A stretch of 64,000 bases of DNA from Longilinea sp964536805. Its GTDB lineage: Bacteria > Chloroflexota > Anaerolineae > Anaerolineales > Anaerolineaceae. Below the pieces are notes generated by a model. The model was not told where the DNA came from. It searched no databases and saw nothing but the letters and a program-made list of their open reading frames with translations. Both the position numbers and the translations under genes were made by a program. Location: positions 1 through 64,000 of the forward strand of contig CAZHYQ010000014.1 of NCBI GenBank assembly GCA_964536805.1. Direction: 5' to 3'. Shown here piece by piece: positions 25,444 through 33,476 of this stretch; the stretch's first letter is position 1, and each line of letters begins with the position of its first letter.

Positions 25444-26460
25444 TTATCGCGCCAGACCTGAATTTGGATCGACCATCAAACTGGAAACATCGACCGCTTC
25501 AAAATCGGAACCTTTGAGCGAATCGATATTATGCAATACATCATTGTCCCAACGCTCGTCAGGAACCCCGGATACGTACCAGGAACTGCCGTTATCCGCC
25601 AGGATGATGCCGTAGGTTTTCATCGCCTGTAAAATCACCTGAACTTGCGGTTCATACGGGCTGATATTAAACGAGGCTTTCAGGCGGAAGCGTTGACCCA
25701 TGGGAGGATACTGCGATCCAGTGAGGGAAGATGCGAAGTGACGGGCAGGCCAAACATAAGCACGCCGGGTTTGCGGCGCGGTGAAGCGAATGGCGTGCAA
25801 AATTTTGCCAGAGGCTACTTCGTCGTAGCGAACCAGGCCAGGCAAGATTGGCAGCCCGGCAGCGTCAGCCGATGTCCAGCCGGCAGGCCGTAGCGCGTTC
25901 GAATTCAAGTCATAGATCGCGCCTGAACCAGCCTGCCAACCTTCTGACGTCAGGTACGCACTATAGAGTTCATAAAGCATGCAAGTGCTGCGGTCCAGCA
26001 TGAGAATGTGCCGGTCGCCGCTGCTGTTGGGGCCGCCTTCGATGTGCGGATTCAAAGGGATCGGGTAGGGGCCAGGATCGGATTCGTCCTCGTAGTCGAA
26101 GGTTACGTTTACCTTGGGAACACTGGCATCGACCACATCATAAGGGATGCCAATCGGTCCGCCGTCCCATAATCCCGAGCCAAAATCCAGATGGAAATGC
26201 GTATTGGCGCCGATCGTCTGGATGTAAGCAGCCGAATTGGCGGCAACGGGCAAATTGTCAACAGGCTTATTCCAAATATTGTCCGGCGGCAGCACAGGGC
26301 AGTTTTCAAGTCTTGGTCCAGTGCTATTTTGCTGTTGGACGATCGGAAGGTAAACTGTCCGGCTGTCGTCAGCAGCCACCAGGGGTGTTTTCTGAATGGA
26401 GGGGTTGGAAATCAGAATCAAAGCCACGATTAGAGCGATTGATTTATTTCTTGATTTCAT
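25444..26460 (-). CDS. Secreted protein with N-terminal YLPIV motif, unknown function
   Basis: A 338-residue exported protein. The signal peptide is MKSRNKSIALIVALILISNPSIQKTPLVAA. Just after it comes TVYLPIVQQQNSTG, a short hydrophobic LP motif. The mature part contains LPPDNIWNKPVDNLPVAANSAAYIQTIGANTHFHLDFGSG, then DYEDESDPGPYPIPLNPHIEGG and a HILMLDRSTCMLYELYSA region, which look like a compact beta-rich domain. I recognise the pattern as a recurring extracellular hypothetical but cannot name a function. The start at 26460 is set by a TACAAT box 6 nt upstream. PIG-L follows in the same operon. Confidence 0.6.
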   Translation of the reverse strand: MKSRNKSIALIVALILISNPSIQKTPLVAADDSRTVYLPIVQQQNSTGPRLENCPVLPPDNIWNKPVDNLPVAANSAAYIQTIGANTHFHLDFGSGLWDGGPIGIPYDVVDASVPKVNVTFDYEDESDPGPYPIPLNPHIEGGPNSSGDRHILMLDRSTCMLYELYSAYLTSEGWQAGSGAIYDLNSNALRPAGWTSADAAGLPILPGLVRYDEVASGKILHAIRFTAPQTRRAYVWPARHFASSLTGSQYPPMGQRFRLKASFNISPYEPQVQVILQAMKTYGIILADNGSSWYVSGVPDERWDNDVLHNIDSLKGSDFEAVDVSSLMVDPNSGLAR

Positions 26461-26466
26461 TTTTCT

Positions 26467-26472
26467 ATTGTA
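26467..26472 (-). promoter_or_regulatory. -10 box of the secreted protein/PIG-L operon
   Basis: TACAAT on the minus strand ends 6 nt before the ATG at 26460. Only 54 nt separate it from the divergent rsmG -10 box. Confidence 0.5.
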
Positions 26473-26526
26473 ACAAATCAGGGAATTTTTTCGATCCACC
26501 GGCAGTGACCTGTTTGGTTCCACAGG

Positions 26527-26532
26527 TATAAT
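26527..26532 (+). promoter_or_regulatory. -10 box of rsmG (leaderless)
   Basis: TATAAT ends 9 nt before the rsmG ATG, with GTGACC about 16 nt upstream as a possible -35. Confidence 0.5.
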
Positions 26533-26541
26533 TAGGCTGGC

Positions 26542-27252
26542 ATGGAAAAATTGCATAAAGAAATCCAGTCGTTGCTTGGAATAAGCTTAACACAGCGGCA
26601 GATGGCCGCCTTCAAACGTTATGAGCAATTGCTCATGGAATGGAATGCCCGCATCAATCTTACGGCGGTGCGGGATGAGGAAGGCGTGCGGATCAAACAT
26701 TTTCTGGATTCGCTTTCCTGCCTGCAAATCTGGCACGAGAATCCCCCCGGCCGGCTGGTTGATGTGGGAACGGGTGCGGGTTTCCCTGGCATCCCCCTGA
26801 AGGTCATACTGCCGGCGATGCAATTAACATTGGTTGAATCCGTTGGCAAGAAGGCCGATTTTTGCCGCCTGGTGGTACGGGAACTTGAACTTGAAAAAGT
26901 GCAGGTGATTCAAGTCCGCGCTGAAGAATTAGGACAGCAATCCGCCCACCGCGAGCAATATGACTGGGCGGTGGCCCGGGCCGTGGCTAATTTGCCGGTT
27001 TTAGTGGAATATCTGCTGCCTCTGGTGAGGGTGGGAGGCGGCGTATTGGCGCAAAAAGGCGAGGGCGGTCCGGCGGAGGTGCAACAGGCTGAACGTGCCA
27101 TCAAACTGCTGGGCGGTCGCGTCCGCATGCTAAAACCGGTATTGCTGCCGGGCATTGCCGAAGACCGTTACCTGGTGATCATCGATAAAATAGCGGGCAC
27201 TCCGCCTCAATATCCCCGCCGGGTGGGCGTGGCCGCCAAGAAGGCATTGTAA
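26542..27252 (+). CDS. rsmG: 16S rRNA (guanine(527)-N(7))-methyltransferase RsmG
   Basis: RsmG (GidB) methylates N7 of G527 in 16S rRNA using S-adenosylmethionine. The 236 residues match the family. The N-terminal helix YEQLLMEWNARINLTAVRD is followed by IKHFLDSL, the SAM-binding motif LVDVGTGAGFPGIPLKVI, VESVGKKADFCR, and ARAVANLPVLVEYLLPLV. It is followed on the opposite strand by recF, with the two genes ending 1 nt apart. Confidence 0.96.
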   Translation: MEKLHKEIQSLLGISLTQRQMAAFKRYEQLLMEWNARINLTAVRDEEGVRIKHFLDSLSCLQIWHENPPGRLVDVGTGAGFPGIPLKVILPAMQLTLVESVGKKADFCRLVVRELELEKVQVIQVRAEELGQQSAHREQYDWAVARAVANLPVLVEYLLPLVRVGGGVLAQKGEGGPAEVQQAERAIKLLGGRVRMLKPVLLPGIAEDRYLVIIDKIAGTPPQYPRRVGVAAKKAL

Positions 27253-28610
27253 TTACTCCAGGGTCACGATGCCGCTTTCAACCCGGCAAATCTGGCACTG
27301 GGTAATAAAATCTTCATTGAAAAGGTTCAAATCAGTGGTAGTGAGCAGGGCTTGCTCGCAATTGACCAAATAATCCAGCAAATCAGCCCGCCGCTGCAAA
27401 TCCAATTCAGCTAGCGTTTCGTCCAGCAGCAGCACCGGCCAATGGCCGGTTTTTTCCTTTAACCAATCCACCTCGGCCAGTTTGAGCGATAGCAGAGCCG
27501 TACGAACCTGGCCGCGCGAGCCAAAGTCGCTCAAATCAATTCCGTTGCTCAAAAACCGGATTTCATCGCGGTGCGGACCAATAGTTGTGATACCGCGGGC
27601 AATTTCCTCGCCGCGCACCGCCGTCAAACGCTGCAAAAAACCCTGCCGGATCTTTTCGACGTTCAGGCTGCTGCGCTGGGGCGATGTTTGTATTGGCAAG
27701 GCAAATTGTCCTTCCGGCATGGGCAAGGGATCATAGGACGGCTGGTAAACCAGACGCAACACCTCGGAGCCGTGGGTCAAGCGGTCATGCGTCCGGGCGG
27801 CCAGGCGTTCAAGTTCGTGAACCGCATGAATGCGGTTGAAGATCAGCACCGCGCCTTTTGATGCAATCAATTCATCCCAGTAAACCAGTTGCAAAAGGTC
27901 GCCGCCGCGTTCGTTTAGCTGTTTTAAAAGGGCGTTGCGTTGTGAAATTGCCTGGGAATAATCCGATAACGCCTGGGCATAGCCCGGAACGGCTTGCGAA
28001 ATGGCCAGGTTTAGATAACGGCGCCTTTCTTCCGGGCTGCCTTCAAGAATGCGGGTCATTTGCGGCAGAAAAATTACCGCAGTGAACTTCCCCAGGGCTT
28101 CATTGGCTGAACGCTTTACGCCGTCCACCAGAATGTCTTTTCGCAGCCGTGATCCATTGGCGCCGACGGCATCCTGGATGAGCCGGACCTCAAGGCGGTG
28201 TTTATGACCACCGTCCTGGTAATCTGCCACCAGGCGCGATACAGCTTGCGTGTCCTGTCCGGCGGTGAAATTGATGAGCTGCCGGTCGTTTTGCGCGTGA
28301 AACGAACTGAATGTCGCCAGGTAATAAACGGCTTCCAACAGGCTGGTCTTGCCCTGGGCGTTGTTGCCCACAAGCAAAAGAATCCGCCCAGGCAAATCGA
28401 TGTCCAGGCGGGAGAACGCGCGAAAATTNNNNNNNNNNNNNNNNNNNNNNNNNNNNNNNNNNNNNNNNNNNNNNNNNNNNNNNNNNNNNNNNNNNNNNNN
28501 NNNNNNNNNNNNNNNNNNNNNNNNNNNNGCAAAAGAATCCGCCCAGGCAAATCGATGTCCAGGCGGGAGAACGCGCGAAAATTCGTCAGCGATAGGTGCG
28601 TCAGATGCAT
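27253..28610 (-). CDS. recF: DNA replication and repair protein RecF, split by an artificial gap
   Basis: RecF is an SMC-like ATPase that loads RecA at single-strand gaps with RecO and RecR. The reading frame is broken by 100 N (28429-28528) flanked by two identical 55-nt copies. Removing one copy and the N run restores an uninterrupted frame of 400 residues, starting MHLTHLSLTNFRAFSRLDID and matching RecF length. The Walker A loop is then GNNAQGKTS at residues 30-38, and the C-terminal part has PVLLLDETLAELDLQRR (Walker B and D-loop). It starts 1 nt after the def stop. The 155-nt excess is not a multiple of three, so the uncorrected sequence is frameshifted. Confidence 0.92.
28374..28428. 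repeat. 55-nt contig-end duplication, left copy
   Basis: Identical over 55 nt to 28529-28583, exactly abutting the N run. This is what unmerged overlapping contig ends look like, and 55 is a common assembly k-mer length. Confidence 0.9.
28429..28528. other. Scaffold gap of 100 N
   Basis: A run of exactly 100 unknown bases inside recF, the conventional placeholder for a gap of unknown size. The flanking duplication indicates the true gap is negative: the contigs overlap. Confidence 0.95.
28529..28583. repeat. 55-nt contig-end duplication, right copy
   Basis: Second copy of the 55-nt sequence seen at 28374-28428. It encodes the same RecF segment (residues about 9-27). Confidence 0.9.
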
Positions 28611-28611
28611 A

Positions 28612-29121
28612 TTAATCGACCGGAATTTCTTCTCCCTCGCGCGGTTTCCAGACACGGGTGGCGCGGTCTGTGTATATAATCCCGTCGAGATGGTCGATCT
28701 CATGCTGGAAGATGCGGGCCAGCCAGCCGTTTGCCTTGATTTTCAAGGGCTGCCCGCGGCGGTTCTGCGCCTTAATGGTGATGGCAGTGTGGCGGTCTAC
28801 TTCCCCAACCAGCCCGGGTACGGAAAGGCAGCCCTCAATGCCAAGTTCGGTTTCTTCGGACGGTTGAATGATTTCGGGATTGACGGCCACATATAATTTT
28901 TTGGGCGAGTCTTCTTCTTCATCATTTTCCGCGTATTCAACCACTATAACCCGCTGCGATACGCCCACCTGGGGGGCTGCCAGGCCCACGCCCGGGGCAT
29001 CGCGCACAGTTTCAACCATGTCGTCAATCAGCACTTGCAGATCGTTATCAAATTGGGTTACTTTATGTGCCTTACGCCGTAAGACAGGATCAGGTAGGAA
29101 AACAATTTCTCGGATGGCCAT
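28612..29121 (-). CDS. def: Peptide deformylase
   Basis: Peptide deformylase removes the formyl group from the N-terminal methionine of new proteins. The 169-residue product has all three metal-site motifs in order: GVGLAAPQVG, EGCLSVPG (cysteine ligand) and HEIDHLDG (two histidines and the catalytic glutamate). I start it at the ATG giving MAIREIVFLPDPVLR; an in-frame ATG at 29136 would add five residues (MQRVE), and neither has a strong ribosome site. The acidic insertion NDEEEDSPKKL is a little unusual. recF follows after 1 nt. Confidence 0.95.
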   Translation of the reverse strand: MAIREIVFLPDPVLRRKAHKVTQFDNDLQVLIDDMVETVRDAPGVGLAAPQVGVSQRVIVVEYAENDEEEDSPKKLYVAVNPEIIQPSEETELGIEGCLSVPGLVGEVDRHTAITIKAQNRRGQPLKIKANGWLARIFQHEIDHLDGIIYTDRATRVWKPREGEEIPVD

Positions 29122-29168
29122 TTCCACTCTTTGCATTTACCGGATAAATTTTTCTTTACTGCCCTATT

Positions 29169-30836
29169 TTACCCGTTTTCTTCTTCTTCGTCATCGGAGG
29201 ATTCTCCATCGACTCCGTGACCGGTGACTTCCTGATGATAAATTTCCAGCCACTCGGAGACACGCCGTTCGTTCTCATCATCATCCTGCTGCTGCTTGTT
29301 CAATTTTTTGCTCAGAAACCGTTCAAAAATTTCGCGCTGCACATCCGCGGGGTTAAATACATTATTAAAAGTCAAAGAAGCTTCACCAATGCGAATGTAA
29401 ACCGTACCGAAATTCAAGATTAGGTGAATCAGGTTTGGGCGCTCATAATCGATGCTGAGAATATTCTCCAACGGAGCTGTCCGCTTGTTCTCAATCCTCA
29501 AGGGCTTTTTATATATATCAATTAATTCCCGGTCTGTGACAATATAGCGGTCATTGCGCCAGTCCACATACTGGTACAGCGCCCAAAGGCCGAAAACAAG
29601 GAAGAGACCCAGGCAGAAGAGCAGGGTCGATTTTACGGAAAGAAATGTAAACAGGTTGACCAAACGCGATATCAGTAAAAGTAATGTCAGAAAAAGCAGC
29701 AGACCAGGCAGGAAGGTCTTCTTAAGCAGGATAAACCAATGAGTTCGGTAGGTAATGATTCCATTGACCTCGCGGCGGAGCATGAATAGATCGGATAATG
29801 CATTGGGCAGGGTACCCGTATGGACTGTGGGCACAATCGGCTGTTCCACTAAATCAGCGGCTGGCTCGCCTTCTTCATAGCCCAATTGTTGGCGGATGGT
29901 GCTGCGAATGGTCTGGCGTTGGTTCCGCTGGCGGTGTAAATGAGCCCGCTGCCTGCGGTTATCGAGTAGGTTCTTTACCTCTGCCGGCATGCTGATACCC
30001 GGCAGCGTGATTGCACCGGTGTAGGTACGAATCACCAGATCGCCAAAGTCGAACCAACGGCCGATTTGATTGGTGATTACGTCATCGGCCAATACCGCGT
30101 CGAGCGGAACCTCCTGCCGGCTGTCATAAATCAGGATGATTTTCTCCTGAAACAATACGCGGCGGTTGGTGATAATGGAATAGTCATTGCCCCAATCGAA
30201 GATATTCCAGACCGTTAATCCGGCAATCACCAAGGCGGTCACCACAGTCAAATAGAAGAAGATCATCATTTGGGTTGATGAATAGAGATAAACCCACAAT
30301 GGGAGCACCAATAAAATACTCAACCCGGGCAGGATCAGGCGGGGGATCAAATAAAACCGGCTGCGGCGGCCAATAAAATGAATAACTTCACGCGGCCCAA
30401 GCCACGGAAATTCCAACCTTGTGAACAAGTGAAAGCTGTCGGCGATGATTTTGAACCGTTTTTTCATCTCAGGGTGTTGTTCGCTGAGATGGCCAATAAA
30501 TTCAGCACTGAGAACCAATAAGACGATATCCGTTAGCGCCGATGCGGTAGCTTTGCGAAGTTGGCCAGGTTCCAGCGCTTCCTGGCCGAAGTAATCGCCT
30601 TCCTCAAGCATACCCAGCGACCGTTCCGATTGCCTGGAAACAAGAAAAAGTTTTACACGGCCGCTTAAGATGATATAAAACGAGTCGGCTTCGCTGCCCT
30701 GTTCGTAAGCCACTCCATCCCTGGAAAGCACCAGGGTGGGGATGGACTCGGCAATTTCGGCCAGCTGTTCCTCGCTCAAGTCGCGGAACAATGACATCTG
30801 GCTGAGCAATTCGGTGGCAGAGGGTCCGTCATCCAT
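29169..30836 (-). CDS. Cyclic-nucleotide-binding domain protein with membrane helices and bacterial PH-like domains
   Basis: A 555-residue fusion. Residues about 10-135 form a CNB/CRP-type sensor (LFRDLSEEQLAEIAESI, GSEADSFYIILSGRVKLFLV, GDYFGQEALE). Two membrane-plus-PH modules follow. Each has a helix pair (YLIPRLILPGLSILLVLPLWVYLYS; LPGLLLFLTLLLLISRLVNLFTFL) and then a YdbS/bPH2-like domain (DYSIITNRRVLFQE...VPLDAVLADDV; DRYIVTDRELIDIYKKP...LENILSIDYERP). No DNA-binding domain is seen, so it is a membrane effector or scaffold, not a transcription factor. The tail is strongly acidic. The ATG is 6 nt after TATACT, and it probably heads the def-recF unit. Confidence 0.75.
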   Translation of the reverse strand: MDDGPSATELLSQMSLFRDLSEEQLAEIAESIPTLVLSRDGVAYEQGSEADSFYIILSGRVKLFLVSRQSERSLGMLEEGDYFGQEALEPGQLRKATASALTDIVLLVLSAEFIGHLSEQHPEMKKRFKIIADSFHLFTRLEFPWLGPREVIHFIGRRSRFYLIPRLILPGLSILLVLPLWVYLYSSTQMMIFFYLTVVTALVIAGLTVWNIFDWGNDYSIITNRRVLFQEKIILIYDSRQEVPLDAVLADDVITNQIGRWFDFGDLVIRTYTGAITLPGISMPAEVKNLLDNRRQRAHLHRQRNQRQTIRSTIRQQLGYEEGEPAADLVEQPIVPTVHTGTLPNALSDLFMLRREVNGIITYRTHWFILLKKTFLPGLLLFLTLLLLISRLVNLFTFLSVKSTLLFCLGLFLVFGLWALYQYVDWRNDRYIVTDRELIDIYKKPLRIENKRTAPLENILSIDYERPNLIHLILNFGTVYIRIGEASLTFNNVFNPADVQREIFERFLSKKLNKQQQDDDENERRVSEWLEIYHQEVTGHGVDGESSDDEEEENG

Positions 30837-30842
30837 GCGTTA

Positions 30843-30848
30843 AGTATA
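30843..30848 (-). promoter_or_regulatory. -10 box of the CNB protein/def/recF unit
   Basis: TATACT on the minus strand ends 6 nt before the ATG at 30836, again a leaderless arrangement. Confidence 0.55.
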
Positions 30849-30901
30849 GCGCCAAATCTGGTAGAATCAGGTCTGGCGGGTCCGCCAATGAGGAGTTGAA
30901 A

Positions 30902-32383
30902 TTGCGAGGAAGAAATTTTCCTTTTTTAAGATGGATTGCGATTGTCTTATTTGTACTGGCAATGATTTTGGCGATTGTCCAATTGGTTACCTACAGCCGA
31001 ATTCGAGCCAGCTTTCCACTGGGTACGGTCATCGCCGGGGTTCCAGTCGGCGGATTGGACCAGCAGCAAGCAGCCGAACGGCTGGTTCAAGCCTACAGTT
31101 ACCCGGTTGAAGTCCATTATGGCAATGCCGTGGTCCAGATCAGACCAGCGGTGGTTGATTTCGATCTGCAACTCGAAACCATGCTGGCCGTTGCTGACCA
31201 ACAAAGGGTGAACCAACCCTTCTGGTCAGCTTTTTGGGATTACCTTTGGAACCGGCTTCCCGCGCCAAGCGAAGTCCCTTTACGCGCCACGTTTTCCGAA
31301 GAACGCTTGCGAATTTACTTGAAGGATGAAATTGCCTCCCGGTATGACCAACCGGCAACCTCGGCACAGCCAGTGCCGGGGAGCACCAATTTTGCCAGCG
31401 GCACACCAGGGCTGACATTGGATGTGGATCGGGCTGTCACGTTAATTAGCGATGCCCTGCGGTCGCCGGTGGCGCGCGTGGTTAATCTGTCTGTCGTCAA
31501 AGTCTCTCCCCCGCGTCCTTCATTTCAAAACCTGCAAATACTCCTGCAGCAGGTCATCGAATCATCTGGTTTTGATGGATTGACCGAACTTTACCTGATG
31601 GATCTGCAGACCGGCCAGGAATTGAATTTTGCGAATGAGAACGGCAATGCATTGACGCCTGGCATCGCATTCACGGCTGCATCGACCATGAAAATTCCGA
31701 TCATGGTGTCTACCTTCCGGCGCACTGACGAGCCGCTGGCGGCCAATTTGAGCGATCTGATGACATTAATGATCGAGCGCTCGGAGAATGACCCGGCAGA
31801 TCGATTGATGGAACAGGTTATGGACCGCAACCTGGGTCCGCTGCAGCTCACCAAGGATATGGAAGATTTAGGCTTGCCCAACACCTTCCTGGCAGGCTAT
31901 TTTTATGCTGGCGCGCCTTTATTGCGGAGGATTTCCACTCCTGCCAACCAACGCACCGATGTCAATACAGCCCCGGATCCTTACAACCAGACCACGCCGG
32001 CCGAAATGGGCATGCTGCTTTCGGATATTTATCAGTGCTCGCAATCTGGCGGTGGAACGTTTGCTGCTGTTTTCCCGGGCGAGATTTCCCAAAACGAATG
32101 CCGCCAGATGATCAATTTCCTTGTTCTGGATAAGATCGGCGTTTTATTGCAGGCCGGCCTGCCCGAAGGAACGCAATTTGCCCACAAGCACGGTTGGGTG
32201 ACCGACCCTGTGGATGGAGTCATCCACACCATCAGCGATGCCGGCATTGTTTACAGTTCCGGTGGTAACTACATCCTCACGGTTTACCTGTATCATCCCA
32301 CCCAGGTGATTTGGGATCAGGCTAATGTAATGGTCGCAAAATTATCGCTGGCGGTTTACAACTACTACAATCTCGCACCCTGA
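30902..32383 (+). CDS. Beta-lactamase-like serine hydrolase with PG_binding_4-like domain
   Basis: A 493-residue membrane-anchored protein. An N-terminal signal anchor (FLRWIAIVLFVLAMILAIVQLV) is followed by a YoaR/PG_binding_4-like region (GTVIAGVPVGGLDQQQAAERL). A class A beta-lactamase-like domain follows, with Ser-x-x-Lys as STMK at 261-264, S-E-N at 294-296, and HKHGWV in the place of the KTG strand. The Glu166 loop of true lactamases is not obvious, so a penicillin-binding or carboxypeptidase role in the wall is as likely as antibiotic cleavage. I chose the TTG at 30902, which stands 6 nt after GAGGAG. A TAGAAT box lies at 30862. Confidence 0.75.
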   Translation: MRGRNFPFLRWIAIVLFVLAMILAIVQLVTYSRIRASFPLGTVIAGVPVGGLDQQQAAERLVQAYSYPVEVHYGNAVVQIRPAVVDFDLQLETMLAVADQQRVNQPFWSAFWDYLWNRLPAPSEVPLRATFSEERLRIYLKDEIASRYDQPATSAQPVPGSTNFASGTPGLTLDVDRAVTLISDALRSPVARVVNLSVVKVSPPRPSFQNLQILLQQVIESSGFDGLTELYLMDLQTGQELNFANENGNALTPGIAFTAASTMKIPIMVSTFRRTDEPLAANLSDLMTLMIERSENDPADRLMEQVMDRNLGPLQLTKDMEDLGLPNTFLAGYFYAGAPLLRRISTPANQRTDVNTAPDPYNQTTPAEMGMLLSDIYQCSQSGGGTFAAVFPGEISQNECRQMINFLVLDKIGVLLQAGLPEGTQFAHKHGWVTDPVDGVIHTISDAGIVYSSGGNYILTVYLYHPTQVIWDQANVMVAKLSLAVYNYYNLAP

Positions 32384-32387
32384 TTTT

Positions 32388-33458
32388 TCATTCTTTGCCC
32401 AATAAAGCGGCTTGCAGACGGTCTGTCAAGGCAGCCTCCGGAATTCGCATATGCTGGCAAATTTCTTTTTGCATTTTTCGCAAGGCTGGCAGGCAGGCTT
32501 GTATGCCGGCGCTAAACCGGCTGTAGCGTTGGCTTAAGGCATTCATGCGTTGTTCAGGTGTCACGAGACGGCTGCCTTCCACCATCTTATCCGCGAAAAA
32601 AACCACTTTCTCTTCCCAGGTTCTCGGGGCAAGCTTGTCGTCCAGCAAGTGGGTAAGGATATGCCGCCTGGCGATTTCGGCTATAACCGGTTGGCCGCGG
32701 GTTTCCAACAATCGGGCGGCAGCCTCGCCGTGATTGATGCCCGGCGTTCGCAACGCACTCACCTTGGCCAGGTCGTGCAGCATGGCTCCGCGGTGAGCCA
32801 ACAGCGGGTCAACCGTTTCTCCAGCCCCGCGCAGCCAGACCGCCATTTGATAGGCAATGGCCGAGACAGCCTGAACATGCAGCAACAGGTTGGCAGATGC
32901 GCCTTGTTCGATCAGCCAGGTCTGACATTGAATCAATCCAGGCAATCGCGGTCGATCGAGCGCTGCCGGCAAATCAAGCAGATGTTTGATTTCCAGGTCG
33001 TGAACCGGCAGCAACCCGGGCGCAGCAGTACCGGACGGGTTGTACCAGACCGCCAGCCAACCTGCCTGCCAGCTGCCGATGACATCGGTTGCGTAACTGT
33101 CGCCGACCATAGCAAACAAGCCTTTCACATTCAGGCGGTCCTTGATTGATTGAAAGAATTCCGGTTGAGGCTTTCTGCCGCTGACTTCATGGCTTGTGAA
33201 GATATCGCTGATAAAGCTGTCCAGATTTACCCGCTGCAAAGCTGTGCGCACTTTAGCGGCATCCGAATCCACTGCGTTGGATGCAACCACCAGCCGCACG
33301 GTATGAGTCGCAAGCTCAGCCAGCATGGCTTGTGCGCCGTTCACAGCGGTCACCTCCGGCCAATCAGCCATGGCACCAGTATATTGCGGCAATTCGAGCA
33401 TTAGAGTGTTACCCCAATCAAAAGCGATGACCTGGGGGTAGATTGCTTTTGAATCCAA
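32388..33458 (-). CDS. HAD-like hydrolase fused to an HD domain
   Basis: A 356-residue two-domain protein. The N-terminal half is HAD-like: FDWGNTLML (nucleophile Asp14, with Gly where the usual general-acid Asp stands), LVVASNAVDS, GRKPQPEFFQSI and VGDSYATDVIGSWQAGW. The C-terminal half is an HD phosphohydrolase-like domain with LLAHRGAMLHDLAKV, NHGEAAARLL and RRHILTHLLDD. Both halves usually act on phosphate esters or nucleotides; the fusion suggests sequential steps on one substrate, which is inference. It starts with TTG after AAGGAGCGAGG and follows the MFS gene by 18 nt, so they are one operon. Confidence 0.78.
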   Translation of the reverse strand: MDSKAIYPQVIAFDWGNTLMLELPQYTGAMADWPEVTAVNGAQAMLAELATHTVRLVVASNAVDSDAAKVRTALQRVNLDSFISDIFTSHEVSGRKPQPEFFQSIKDRLNVKGLFAMVGDSYATDVIGSWQAGWLAVWYNPSGTAAPGLLPVHDLEIKHLLDLPAALDRPRLPGLIQCQTWLIEQGASANLLLHVQAVSAIAYQMAVWLRGAGETVDPLLAHRGAMLHDLAKVSALRTPGINHGEAAARLLETRGQPVIAEIARRHILTHLLDDKLAPRTWEEKVVFFADKMVEGSRLVTPEQRMNALSQRYSRFSAGIQACLPALRKMQKEICQHMRIPEAALTDRLQAALLGKE

Positions 33459-33476
33459 TAAAACCTCGCTCCTTTT

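Noticed and set aside
26461..26541. Shared regulator site between the divergent rsmG and secreted-protein promoters
   Set aside because: Only two -10 boxes are visible; no inverted or direct repeat lies between them.
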